Of a stretch of DNA of 41,387 nucleotides, positions 1 through 8,032 are shown in pieces. This stretch comes from Bacteroidales bacterium UBA5342. GTDB taxonomy: Bacteria; Bacteroidota; Bacteroidia; Bacteroidales; UBA5342. Position 1 is the stretch's first letter. The number at the start of each line of letters is the position of its first letter. Made by a program: the position numbers and the translations under genes. The stretch covers positions 22,199 to 63,585 of the forward strand of contig DHQI01000120.1 of NCBI GenBank assembly GCA_002408065.1, given 5' to 3'. Under the pieces are notes generated by a model. That model did no database searches. It was not told the origin of the DNA and saw only the letters and a program-made list of their open reading frames with translations.

Positions 1-719
1 ATACGAAAGCTGTAGTTGGTCTTTATCTTATCGCCGCCCGATTTGGTGGTAATAAGGATCACACCAGAGGCTCCACGCGAACCGTAAATAGCCGTAGAAG
101 CAGCATCCTTGAGCACCTCTATCGAAGCAATATCTTCAGCAGCCACGGCCGAAAGTTCCATATCGGGCATAGGCACGCCGTCGATCACCACCAGTGGTGA
201 GTTGCTGGCATTCACCGAGGCAATACCACGTATCACCACCTCTTGTGCATCTCCCACCTGACCGGTAGTATTACGCACCTGCATACCGGCCACACGTCCG
301 CGCAAGGCTTCATCTATATTGGCCACAGGCGCTTCGGCTATCTTCTCGCCTTCTATCTTAGCAATGGCTCCGGTAAGGTGGCTCTTTTTCTGTATACCAT
401 AGCCCACAGCCACCACTTCGTCCAAACCAATAGCGCCTTCTTGCATTACTATACTAAGCGTTGTCTGACCTTCGTAAGTGACTTCCTGCGTTTCCATACC
501 TATCAGCGAAAATACCAGTACAGCACCGGGTGCCACCTCTACACTGTACTTGCCCTCCATATCACTAATGGTACCATTAGAGGTGCCGCGCTGTATCACA
601 TTTACCCCAAACAACGGCTCTTCATTAGCGTCAGTGATTACTCCGGTGAGGATCTGACTCTGAGCCTGCAAACTTACACAGCCGACTATTAGAAAAAATA
701 CTAGTGCACATCTTTTCAT
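1..719 (-). CDS. SusC-like TonB-linked outer membrane receptor, N-terminal part
   Basis: An open frame runs on the minus strand from an ATG at 719 to the left edge of the window, so only about 239 N-terminal residues are present and the beta-barrel is missing. A signal peptide ending near LQAQ is followed by a carboxypeptidase-D regulatory-like domain (GVITDANEEPLFGVNV, then GTISDMEGKYSV) and a TonB plug with the SusC signatures VVAVGYGIQKK, LRGRVAGMQV and VLKDAASTAIYGSRGASGV. The family imports oligosaccharides or other large nutrients together with a SusD lipoprotein, expected to lie left of the window. The gene is divergent from the LamG protein at 1328 and shares its promoter sequence. 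Family assignment is firm; substrate unknown. Confidence 0.93.
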   Translation of the reverse strand, partial: MKRCALVFFLIVGCVSLQAQSQILTGVITDANEEPLFGVNVIQRGTSNGTISDMEGKYSVEVAPGAVLVFSLIGMETQEVTYEGQTTLSIVMQEGAIGLDEVVAVGYGIQKKSHLTGAIAKIEGEKIAEAPVANIDEALRGRVAGMQVRNTTGQVGDAQEVVIRGIASVNASNSPLVVIDGVPMPDMELSAVAAEDIASIEVLKDAASTAIYGSRGASGVILITTKSGGDKIKTNYSFR

Positions 720-897
720 TGTCAGACACCCGACATTAACTGTAGCTATATACATCAATAAAAGGTTTATCATAATATATGGTTTCAAATTGATCGTCAA
801 AACACACGGATGATTTCAACTATACAAATTAAGCAAATAACCCAAAGCATCCACTCCCTCTTTATATAAAAAAAACAATGCTACGCACATTATTTTT

Positions 898-919
898 GAG
901 TTACGTTACCGCAAAAGTA
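898..919 (-). promoter_or_regulatory. Promoter of the SusC-like gene with shared initial transcribed sequence
   Basis: On the minus strand a Bacteroidota -7 box TACTTTTG (912-919) has a possible TTG -33 element at 939-941. It is followed by GCGGTAACGTAACTC. The 18-bp string at 898-915 recurs exactly inverted at 1282-1299 in front of the divergent gene. The expected transcription start near 905 leaves a leader of about 185 nt. GTAACGTAAC looks like an operator with repeated half-sites. The box match is seen; regulation is inference. Confidence 0.6.
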
Positions 920-1277
920 ATCTATTTTCTCAAACCTGCAATTATTTCACAAAAAAACAAGACAACAATTTTCGTGAAAAAATCAATAAAAACAACTCAT
1001 ATAGCTATATTTCAAACACTTTAACAAACTAAATATTTTACAAAAGAAATTAAAATATGAATGGAACATATACACCTGCCAATCCGAAAATGATGCATAC
1101 ACATCACACATATATATAATAGATCACCATCTATATCCACATCCCTCACCACAATCACACCCAATCTCCAACAAACACAAAGCCTCCTATTTAACTCTGC
1201 ATAAACCACTTAAGCTAATAACGCAAATTTATTTTCAAAAATAACGTCCAAATTATTTGTATTTTCAAAAAACCCAC

Positions 1278-1299
1278 TACCTTTGCGGTAACGTAACTC
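1278..1299 (+). promoter_or_regulatory. Promoter of the LamG/T9SS gene
   Basis: A -7 box TACCTTTG (1278-1285) has TTTG at 1256-1259 as the -33 element, 18 bp upstream. The box runs into CGGTAACGTAACTC, the same sequence that begins the divergent SusC transcript. The expected start near 1292 gives a leader of about 35 nt before the ATG at 1328. Confidence 0.65.
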
Positions 1300-1327
1300 A
1301 TTATATAAATTATTAAAAAATACTACT

Positions 1328-2314
1328 ATGAAAAAGACTAAACTTTATCTTATCACTTTGCTTACGATAAGCATTAGCCTTGCCGCTACAGCACAAAACA
1401 AAGCTATCCAGTTTGACGGCACCAACAATCACATCAATATTGCGAAAACTAACACCCTAATAGAAAGCAATCCTGATTACACTATCGAATTTTGGGTAAG
1501 ATCAGATGATGCTTCTTGTGACATGATTTATTGCGAAGGTATAAATAGCAACAACGATATGATTCGCATATTTGGATCTGGTGGAAAATTACATTTTCGT
1601 TCCTATATTGGGAATGCTAACACACAAATATCCTCTACCGGTAACAATCTATTCAAAGAAGGAGGCGAGTGGAACCATATTGCTTACGTAGGTAAAGACG
1701 ACAATGGCACAACAAACCTCACCCTATATATCAACGGAGTAGAGAACAACACAGGTAGCTATACCAGATCAACTGAAGACTGGGATAGATACACAATCGG
1801 AGCCCTAACACGCACAAGCAATCAAGGTAGCGAATCTTACAACTTCAACGGTGAATTGGACGAATTCCGTATGTGGAGCAGAGCACTAGAGGCTAGCGAA
1901 ATAACCACCAACATGTGCGTAACCACAAACACTACAGGTCTGGTACACTACATCCGTTTCAACGAAGGATCCGGCACCACCGTATCTGATGAAGTAGACA
2001 CCAATGTGAACCACACCGTAAGCGGCACTCCAGTATGGGTGGACAAATCAGACTGCGATACCGTGACAGGATTGGAAAAAGAAGTGAGTGTTAATGAATT
2101 CTCAGTATATCCTAACCCGACACAGAATACGCTTCGAATTCAATCTACAAGAAGTATTGCACGCGTTACGCTTAGAAACCTCAGCGGACAAGAAGTGCAC
2201 AGTAGCAGCAACACATCCGCCATAGATGTTAGCCAACTAAGCCAAGGCATGTACTTTATCAGCCTAAGCTGTACTGATGGCCATATGCACACGCAAAAAG
2301 TTATGATCAAATAA
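1328..2314 (+). CDS. Secreted LamG/concanavalin-like protein with T9SS sorting domain
   Basis: A 328-residue secreted protein. Residues 1-23 are a signal peptide ending SLAATAQ. Residues about 25-225 form a LamG_3/concanavalin-like jelly-roll (AIQFDGTNNHINI, YTIEFWVRSDD, ELDEFRMWSRALEASEI), a fold that commonly binds carbohydrate. Residues about 255-328 are a type A T9SS C-terminal domain (VYPNPTQNTLRIQS, ending in KVMIK), so the product should cross the outer membrane and be attached to or released from the cell surface. It is divergent from a SusC-like receptor with an identical start-site sequence, which suggests a shared signal, perhaps glycan handling. The ligand cannot be read from the sequence. 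Confidence 0.88.
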   Translation: MKKTKLYLITLLTISISLAATAQNKAIQFDGTNNHINIAKTNTLIESNPDYTIEFWVRSDDASCDMIYCEGINSNNDMIRIFGSGGKLHFRSYIGNANTQISSTGNNLFKEGGEWNHIAYVGKDDNGTTNLTLYINGVENNTGSYTRSTEDWDRYTIGALTRTSNQGSESYNFNGELDEFRMWSRALEASEITTNMCVTTNTTGLVHYIRFNEGSGTTVSDEVDTNVNHTVSGTPVWVDKSDCDTVTGLEKEVSVNEFSVYPNPTQNTLRIQSTRSIARVTLRNLSGQEVHSSSNTSAIDVSQLSQGMYFISLSCTDGHMHTQKVMIK

Positions 2315-2336
2315 TTGAAACCATAGATTATAATAG

Positions 2337-2378
2337 AAGGCAGGAAAAGCAGACCTACAGTGTGCCTCCCTGCCTTTT
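2337..2378 (+). terminator. Rho-independent terminator after the LamG gene
   Basis: AAGGCAGG (2337-2344) pairs with CCTGCCTT (2369-2376) and runs into a short T tract, 22 bp past the stop codon. Confidence 0.65.
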
Positions 2379-2551
2379 ATGTTGTTACTTGGGGGGGGAT
2401 GATTTATAAGTATACCTATTTACAAGAAAATCACAATACGCGTTTCTTTACTTATGTTATTTTACCCCGTGATAGCTTCTCCGCTAAACAGACTGTGTAA
2501 AATCAGTTGCTACGACATTTATACCTTAGTTTTGTGGCGTGTCCTGAAAAT

Positions 2552-2591
2552 GGGCTTTAGCCCAAATTATTTAAAATATGGGCTAAAGCCC
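2552..2591. repeat. REP-like palindrome in a 460-bp gap
   Basis: GGGCTTTAGCCC (2552-2563) and GGGCTAAAGCCC (2580-2591) are perfect 12-bp inverted arms around a 16-nt AT-rich loop; each arm is itself nearly palindromic. It lies in the gap 2315-2774, which otherwise shows only the LamG terminator and unassigned sequence. There is no T tract, so a dispersed REP-type element fits better than a terminator. Confidence 0.6.
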
Positions 2592-2774
2592 GTCGTTTGT
2601 TAGCGCCTCATGTTTCACGGACATAAATACCCATGCTATTGAAATGTTCATTTTCATACAGCCTGTAAAGCTTTGGCAGCAAGCGGAACACGGGGCTACT
2701 ATAATCCCAAACGCTCGGTATCACCCTGTGGATCTAAATTTTGAATCAAACAAAAAAAACACACCCTATAAAAT

Positions 2775-3896
2775 ATGAACCCTATTTTTCGCCTCAGCAT
2801 TCCCTTTATTCTCTCGCTATTTGTTTTGCAATCATCAGTCGGATGTAACAAAGCCAATAAAGCTCTAAAAACAATGGGAAAAGTGGCCGACTGGCAACTT
2901 GATAATCCTTCGGAGAAAGAGACATGGGCCTGGGAGTACGGAACCTTCTACACCGGACTAATGGCTTTTTACGAATTGAAGCCCCATGAGAAATACTTAG
3001 ACAATATGCTCCAAATGGGCGAAAGCAATGACTGGGAACTAAAACCACACCCCTACCTAGCCGATAACTTCACCATAGCGCAAACCTACATCAAGCTCTA
3101 TATGATAGAGGAGCAAGACCGTATGATTGATAAAACGCAATACGTGATGGATATGGCCTTTTATCGCCGTCCGAAAAAGATCAACCTAAAATGGGTAGAC
3201 AACCCTCACCGCCTGAACTGGTGGAGCTGGTGCGATGCGCTATTTATGGCTCCACCAGCCTTTGCCCTAATGAGCGAGGCCTCCGGTGACAGCAAATACA
3301 TCGACGAGATGAACCGACTGTGGAAGTACACTTACAAATACCTGTACGATAGGGATGAGGATCTTTTTTATAGAGACGATAGCTATTTTGACGCTAAAAC
3401 AAAGCAAGAAAAAAAAGTCTTTTGGTCCAGAGGCAACGGCTGGGTGATGGGCGGATTGGTTCGCGTATTAGAATCGATGCCCCAAGACTATAAGGACAGA
3501 GCTTTTTATGAAGGCATATTTAAGCAAATGTCTGCCAGCTTATTAAAATTGCAGTCAGAGGAAGGCTACTGGTACTCTAGCCTGCTGGACAAAGAAGAAT
3601 TTAAAACCAAAGAAACCAGCGGCACGGCATTCTTTTGTTATGCTTATGCTTGGGGCATCAATAATGGCCTGCTGAAACGTGAACAATATGAAGAGGCTAC
3701 ATTTCTGGCCTGGAAAACGCTCTGCGATGCAGTACAAAAAGATGGCAAACTGGGCTATGTGCAACGCGTAGGCGTGGGGCCTGACCAAGTCTCAGAAGAC
3801 GACACCGAACTGTATGGTACCGGGGCTTTTTTATTGGCAGGCAGTGAGGTATATAAATTATTGAATCAGAAATACGACAAGGACAGTATCAATTAA
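2775..3896 (+). CDS. GH88/GH105-family unsaturated glycuronyl hydrolase, lipoprotein
   Basis: A 373-residue protein with a lipoprotein signal peptide (lipobox SSVGC, Cys at about residue 24). The rest is an alpha/alpha barrel of the GH88/GH105 type: WWSWCDALFMAPP near residue 150 carries the Asp expected to be catalytic, followed by FWSRGNGWVMGG, EEGYWYSSLLD and ETSGTAFFCYAYAWG. Known members hydrate the 4,5-unsaturated uronic acid left by polysaccharide lyases (rhamnogalacturonan, ulvan and similar substrates). It precedes a phosphatase-superfamily hydrolase by 10 bp, so the two are probably co-transcribed. Membrane anchoring places it in the periplasm or at the surface. The family is clear; the glycan is not. 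Confidence 0.87.
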   Translation: MNPIFRLSIPFILSLFVLQSSVGCNKANKALKTMGKVADWQLDNPSEKETWAWEYGTFYTGLMAFYELKPHEKYLDNMLQMGESNDWELKPHPYLADNFTIAQTYIKLYMIEEQDRMIDKTQYVMDMAFYRRPKKINLKWVDNPHRLNWWSWCDALFMAPPAFALMSEASGDSKYIDEMNRLWKYTYKYLYDRDEDLFYRDDSYFDAKTKQEKKVFWSRGNGWVMGGLVRVLESMPQDYKDRAFYEGIFKQMSASLLKLQSEEGYWYSSLLDKEEFKTKETSGTAFFCYAYAWGINNGLLKREQYEEATFLAWKTLCDAVQKDGKLGYVQRVGVGPDQVSEDDTELYGTGAFLLAGSEVYKLLNQKYDKDSIN

Positions 3897-3906
3897 ATCC
3901 ATCAGA

Positions 3907-5073
3907 ATGAAAACCCTAACACACTTTATCATCATTATCTGTATGTTCTGCATATTTCAGTCAAACGCACAAGATACCAAACGTGTGATACTATTCACCA
4001 TCGATGGCTTACACTGGCAAGCTCCTGATAAAATATCGATGCCTCATTTCAATTCCTTGAAAGACCATGGCACTTACATCCAAAAATCATACGTTCTTAT
4101 CCCCCATCACCCTACCATAGGTGATTATAGTCAATACAATAGCTGTTCGTTTCCCAATCCCGTACTGCACAGTGGTAGCATTTTTATCTCTCCGGACAAT
4201 AAATACCTACAGGAAATGGCTCCTGAAAACAAAAAAACAGCTTTTGTGGTCAATACCCAAGCCTACAAATCGGTTGCCCGTGGCTTTGACATTCTCTTGA
4301 TGGACGGGAGCTTGAGTGACGAAGAGGTTATGCAAAAATCCATCAAAGTATTACAAAAGGAAGATCCAAGCTTTATACGAATTCACCTCCAACTGCCCGG
4401 TGAGCACGGCAGGTCTGTGTCTACTTGTGATCCCAAGGAAAGCTACTATCGTGATATATATGGCAAAGATTCGCCCTACATCCAAAGCATTGAAAACGCC
4501 GACAAACTACTGGGAGAGCTAGTCTCTTACCTAAAAAAAAGCGACAAATGGGAGAGCAGTGTATTGATTATAACTTCCGACCACGGACAGAGCAAGATCG
4601 GTTGGCACGCTATGCTGGATGAAGACAGCTGGGTGACACCAATGATTTTCGCTGGAAAAGGCATAGCTAAAGGCAGGACTCTTCCTTATTTTGAACATAC
4701 TGACTTGGCACCCACCATCGCCATGTTATTGGCGTATGAACCGCCTACCAACAATGGCGGCAGTGGCCGTGAAATTCGTAAGGTTCTAGCAAATACCATA
4801 GCCAAAGATTTCCAACACCAAGGCTATACAAAAACAATAAACGAGCAAATAAAAGAATATAACATTCTGAAATCAAAACTTACCATAGCCATTGACACAC
4901 ATCCAGAGATGGCACTGCTTCTTGCTTCCCTCGAGAATGAAAACATCACCCCCGAGCCATTTTATCATCAAGACAGAATCATGGAATGGCACCGAAGCCA
5001 AAGCACTCAACATATGATAGAAGCTAATGAAAAAATATTGGAGTGGATAAAGGACATACTTGAGAAACAATAG
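3907..5073 (+). CDS. Alkaline-phosphatase-superfamily hydrolase (phosphodiesterase/sulfatase-like)
   Basis: A 388-residue secreted protein with a signal peptide ending QSNAQ. The alkaline phosphatase fold is indicated by the metal-binding start VILFTIDGLHW (Asp33), a candidate Thr nucleophile in PHHPTIGDY (Thr70), ITSDHGQ, and HTDLAPTIAMLL near the end of the core. The C/S-x-P-S-R sulfatase signature is absent, so a formylglycine sulfatase is unlikely. A type I phosphodiesterase/nucleotide-pyrophosphatase-like or phosphonate-type activity is more plausible. The usual second metal-site motif is altered to PGEHGRS. It is read directly after the GH105-like gene and may remove a phosphate-type substituent from the same substrate; that link is inference. 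Confidence 0.72.
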   Translation: MKTLTHFIIIICMFCIFQSNAQDTKRVILFTIDGLHWQAPDKISMPHFNSLKDHGTYIQKSYVLIPHHPTIGDYSQYNSCSFPNPVLHSGSIFISPDNKYLQEMAPENKKTAFVVNTQAYKSVARGFDILLMDGSLSDEEVMQKSIKVLQKEDPSFIRIHLQLPGEHGRSVSTCDPKESYYRDIYGKDSPYIQSIENADKLLGELVSYLKKSDKWESSVLIITSDHGQSKIGWHAMLDEDSWVTPMIFAGKGIAKGRTLPYFEHTDLAPTIAMLLAYEPPTNNGGSGREIRKVLANTIAKDFQHQGYTKTINEQIKEYNILKSKLTIAIDTHPEMALLLASLENENITPEPFYHQDRIMEWHRSQSTQHMIEANEKILEWIKDILEKQ

Positions 5074-5120
5074 ACTACTTACAAAAAAAACGTGTCTACG
5101 ACAAATCCCCCTCTAATAAA

Positions 5121-5154
5121 AAAGGCCCCCAGAGTACACCCAAAGAAGCCTTTA
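5121..5154. terminator. Possible bidirectional terminator between convergent genes
   Basis: AAAGGC (5121-5126) pairs with GCCTTT (5148-5153) between the converging phosphatase-like and zinc-ribbon genes. A-runs precede the stem and T/A-rich sequence follows it. The stem is short. Confidence 0.35.
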
Positions 5155-5179
5155 TATTTCAAACAAAGTCTTAATCTCT

Positions 5180-5389
5180 CTAGTTCGTAAAGAAATCAAA
5201 CACATTACCCAGAGCAGATGTTTTACGCTTATACAGCTCAGTAAAACCACACTGTGTACAACTCACCGTTGCAAATTTCTTATTCTGAACATCAAACACT
5301 TTTGCAAATGCCCCGCCTGTAGCGCGGAATTCATCAGTTTCATAACTCGTGTTAGCACATTTTGGACATATCCATACTTGATTAGCCAT
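5180..5389 (-). CDS. Small zinc-ribbon nucleic-acid-binding-type protein
   Basis: A 69-residue protein starting MANQVWICPKC. Two CxxC knuckles, CPKC near residue 8 and CTQCG near residue 45, form a zinc ribbon of the kind grouped as nucleic-acid-binding Zn-ribbon proteins in Bacteria; the middle has AKVFDVQNKKFATVSC. The ATG at 5389 is chosen rather than the in-frame TTG at 5419 because that TTG overlaps the -7 box at 5417-5424 and would not be inside the transcript. It stands alone, convergent with the gene to its left. The function is not known to me beyond the fold. Confidence 0.75.
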   Translation of the reverse strand: MANQVWICPKCANTSYETDEFRATGGAFAKVFDVQNKKFATVSCTQCGFTELYKRKTSALGNVFDFFTN

Positions 5390-5416
5390 TTTCTTTAGAT
5401 TTTTAGGTTTAGGCAA

Positions 5417-5424
5417 CAAAGGTA
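5417..5424 (-). promoter_or_regulatory. -7 box of the zinc-ribbon gene
   Basis: TACCTTTG on the minus strand, about 28 bp upstream of the chosen ATG. No convincing -33 TTTG was seen. Confidence 0.45.
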
Positions 5425-5435
5425 GGAAAAAGTTG

Positions 5436-5760
5436 GAAGACGGAAGACGGATGACGGATGCCTGACCGCGTTCGCATTAAGCTATAGCGGTCAGCCACCG
5501 GGCTGCAGCCCTGCAACCCTATCACCTTGTTACCCTGCTACCTTTTTTTAAAATATGGTTTCCCTACAAGCTTTGATTATCTTTGTACCCAACTTAGAAT
5601 CTTGAATGGCCTTTAGGCCAAATTTTGAATACCCGCTTCACTTCGATACATTTTGCTTTTACAAGCAAAACACTCAGTGAGCGGTTAACTTCGCCCCACC
5701 GCCTTCGATACTTTTTCCTCTTTTCATTCGGAAAAAACTCAGGCATCGGGCCGAACTTTT
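5436..5760. repeat. Intergenic dispersed repeats upstream of the ABC-F gene
   Basis: The 391-bp gap before 5781 contains degenerate GACGGA(T/A) units (5436-5460), a GGCCTTTAGGCC hairpin (about 5608-5619), and two adjacent imperfect hairpins (about 5633-5690 and 5700-5752). The hairpins share CTTCGATAC, a T-rich arm, an A-rich arm and ACTCAG. Relatives of the CACTCAGTGA unit occur at about 36430-36440 and about 11945-11960. These resemble intergenic repeats common in Bacteroidota. Confidence 0.5.
5578..5585 (+). promoter_or_regulatory. Candidate -7 box for the ABC-F gene
   Basis: TATCTTTG matches TAnnTTTG and lies about 195 bp before the ATG, with the two repeat hairpins between. No clear -33 element, so moderate confidence. 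Confidence 0.4.
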
Positions 5761-5780
5761 AACTATTAATTTTTAAATCA

Positions 5781-7643
5781 ATGATAAATTACCTCTCTGT
5801 AGAGAACTTAAGCCACAACTGGGGCGAAACCGTACTGTTTGACGATTTGACTTTTGGTATTTCCGAAGGGCAAAAAGTGGCATTAATCGCTAAAAACGGT
5901 GCCGGAAAAACGACTCTACTTAACATATTAGCACAAGTTACCCCTTCGTTGGAAGGCTCTGTCACCTACCGTAAAGACATCAGAGTGGGTTATTTACCTC
6001 AGGAACCGGAATTGGATAATACACAAACGGTGATAGAAGCTGTCTTTTCTTCAGATAACGAAGAAGTGGAAGTCATCCGTGCCTACGAGGAAGCTTTAGA
6101 ATCCGGCGATCAAGAAGCCTTAGGCGATTTGATTACCAAAATGGATCATCTCGGTGCCTGGGATTATGAATTGCGCATCAAACAAATTCTTTCTGAACTT
6201 AAGATTATACGCTACGATCAGCCTATCAAGGAATTGTCCGGTGGTCAGCGCAAACGGGTAGCACTGGCTAACCTCTTGATTAATGAGCCTGATTTTCTGA
6301 TTCTGGATGAGCCCACCAACCACCTGGACCTGGATATGGTGGAATGGCTGGAAAAATACCTGCAAAAATCGAAAGCAACGTTGCTGATGGTAACACACGA
6401 CCGTTATTTTCTGGATCGCGTGTGTAATGAGATTATGGAACTGACCGATGGCACACTTTACGCCTATCACGGCAACTATTCTTATTTTCTGGAAAAACGG
6501 GCTGAGCGTATTGCTAACTTTAAGCAAGAAGTAGAAAAAGCCCGCAGCCTGATGAAAACAGAAAGGGAATGGATAAACCGTACACCTTCGGCCCGTAGTA
6601 CCAAGGCCAAATATCGGGTGGATGCTTACAAGGATCTGAAAGAAAAAGCGTCTCAAAGCATTAGCGAAGAAGAAGTAAAACTGGATATCAAAGCTTCTCG
6701 CATGGGTAAAAACATCCTGAATCTGGAAAATGTCCATAAGGCTTTTGACGAACTTGTTATCCTAAAAGACTTTACTTACAAATTTGCCCGTGGCGAAAAA
6801 GTAGGCATTGTGGGCAATAATGGTACAGGAAAATCAACTTTTCTTAACATAATAACAGGCCATAAAGAAGCTGATTCGGGCTCTATTGAGGTTGGTGAAA
6901 CCATTGTTTATGGCTATTTTAAGCAAGAAGGCATACAAATAGACGACAGTAAAAAAGTTCTGGAAGTCATCTCTGATATTGCTGATGATATCAACTTAGG
7001 CAATGGGCGCACGATGTCGGCAGCGCAGTTTTTACGTTTCTTCCTCTTCCCTAACGAGATGCACCACGTAGAAGTAGCACGCCTGAGTGGTGGTGAAAAA
7101 AAGCGCCTCTACCTGCTTACCGTTCTGATGAAGAATCCGAACTTCCTGATTCTCGATGAGCCGACGAATGATCTGGATATTTTCACCCTAAACGTGCTGG
7201 AAGAATACCTGCAAACTTTTGCCGGCTGCCTACTTATCGTATCGCACGACCGCTACTTTATGGACAAGCTGGCCGAACATATCTTTGTATTCGAAGGTCA
7301 GGGACAGGTGCGCGATTTCCCGGGGAACTATAGCCAACTACAGGAAAATAAAGCCCTGAAAGCCAAAGAAGAAAAAAAGGCACAAAAAGTAGAAAGCAAA
7401 GTCAAGGAAAAACAGGTGAAAGAGCGTCCGCGCAAGCTGAGCTATATGGAACAGAAAGAGTTTGCCGCTCTGGAACCCGAAATGGAAGCTCTGGAAGAAG
7501 AAAAAAAAGACATAGAAAACAGCCTGAACTCCGGCACCTTAGGTCCTGAAGAAATCACTGATGCTGCCAAGCGATTGAGTGAGGTGAATGAAGAATTGGA
7601 AGAAAAAGAGATGCGGTGGCTGGAGTTGAGTGAGTTGGCATGA
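5781..7643 (+). CDS. uup: ABC-F family ATPase, Uup-like
   Basis: A 620-residue soluble protein with two ABC nucleotide-binding domains and no membrane segment, the ABC-F layout. Domain 1 has Walker A AKNGAGKTT (37-45; Ala replaces the usual first Gly), signature LSGGQRKR (152-159) and Walker B DFLILDEPTN (171-180). Domain 2 has GNNGTGKST (345-353), LSGGEKKR (435-442) and NFLILDEPTND (454-464). The linker at about 235-300 is rich in charged helix. The end, from about residue 540, is a Lys/Glu-rich segment then a coiled coil (EPEMEALEEEKKDIENSL), typical of Uup. ABC-F proteins act on the ribosome or, for Uup, have also been tied to DNA stability and late ribosome assembly. It is monocistronic. 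Confidence 0.88.
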   Translation: MINYLSVENLSHNWGETVLFDDLTFGISEGQKVALIAKNGAGKTTLLNILAQVTPSLEGSVTYRKDIRVGYLPQEPELDNTQTVIEAVFSSDNEEVEVIRAYEEALESGDQEALGDLITKMDHLGAWDYELRIKQILSELKIIRYDQPIKELSGGQRKRVALANLLINEPDFLILDEPTNHLDLDMVEWLEKYLQKSKATLLMVTHDRYFLDRVCNEIMELTDGTLYAYHGNYSYFLEKRAERIANFKQEVEKARSLMKTEREWINRTPSARSTKAKYRVDAYKDLKEKASQSISEEEVKLDIKASRMGKNILNLENVHKAFDELVILKDFTYKFARGEKVGIVGNNGTGKSTFLNIITGHKEADSGSIEVGETIVYGYFKQEGIQIDDSKKVLEVISDIADDINLGNGRTMSAAQFLRFFLFPNEMHHVEVARLSGGEKKRLYLLTVLMKNPNFLILDEPTNDLDIFTLNVLEEYLQTFAGCLLIVSHDRYFMDKLAEHIFVFEGQGQVRDFPGNYSQLQENKALKAKEEKKAQKVESKVKEKQVKERPRKLSYMEQKEFAALEPEMEALEEEKKDIENSLNSGTLGPEEITDAAKRLSEVNEELEEKEMRWLELSELA

Positions 7644-7654
7644 TAATGCGTATG

Positions 7655-7931
7655 GTATCGCAGAGATACGCTGAGGAGCAAAGACACGCTGAGTTTATGT
7701 TAATAATCAATTGATATAAATCAGGTTATGGTACTAAGCTTTGAAAAATAAAATGAGTATACACTAGTTTGCAGGTAATCTTGTATTGAGTTATTATTTA
7801 GCTGTCCCGATATCTATCTGGACGGCTTTTTTACTGTAAATTAGCGCATAGTCATAAAAACAGTCTATATGATTGTTGAAAAAAAAGACAATCTCTGCGT
7901 ATCTCTGCTCCTCTGCGTATCTCAGCGATAC
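7655..7931. repeat. 39-bp imperfect inverted repeat pair of a dispersed element
   Basis: The 39 bp at 7655-7693 match the reverse complement of 7893-7931 at 34 of 39 positions (core TCTGCGTATCTC-type units). They flank the terminator at 7800-7832 within the 389-bp gap after the ABC-F gene. Each copy is itself built of repeated CTCTGCGTATCT-like units. Confidence 0.6.
7800..7832 (+). terminator. Terminator downstream of the ABC-F gene
   Basis: AGCTGTCC (7800-7807) pairs with GGACGGCT (7820-7827) with one U-G pair, followed by six T including the stem base. It lies 157 bp past the stop codon. Confidence 0.6.
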
Positions 7932-8003
7932 TTACAAAACACTTATTTATTAAATATCCATTAAAATTCTCTCTCCTCTGATGGTATTTGCCAAGATTGC
8001 TTC

Positions 8004-8011
8004 TATATTTG
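8004..8011 (+). promoter_or_regulatory. -7 box of the lamin-tail-domain gene
   Basis: TATATTTG, 22 bp before the ATG at 8033. A TTTG at 7987-7990 is upstream but closer than usual. The box argues against the in-frame start at 7988, which would precede transcription. Confidence 0.55.
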
Positions 8012-8032
8012 TGTGAATTAATATATACACCG

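Larger units (their letters stand above)
720..1327. other. Divergent intergenic region of 608 bp
   Basis: The gap between the SusC-like gene and the LamG gene holds two facing promoters (898-919 and 1278-1299) and AT-rich sequence between them. A small open frame at 1021-1209 on the minus strand has low-complexity, Cys/Ile/His-rich translation and no recognisable domain; I do not call it a gene. No RNA gene was recognised. Confidence 0.6.

Noticed and set aside
243..692. Plus-strand open frame of 149 codons
   Set aside because: It is the antisense shadow of the SusC-like gene, whose minus-strand frame shows clear family motifs.
1021..1209. 62-codon minus-strand frame in the first intergenic region
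   Set aside because: Translation is low in complexity with no domain, and it lies between two facing promoters with no promoter of its own.
3907..5073. Formylglycine-dependent sulfatase
   Set aside because: The C/S-x-P-S-R signature is absent.
6120..6737. 205-codon minus-strand frame inside the ABC-F gene
   Set aside because: It is antisense to conserved ABC motifs and shows none of its own.
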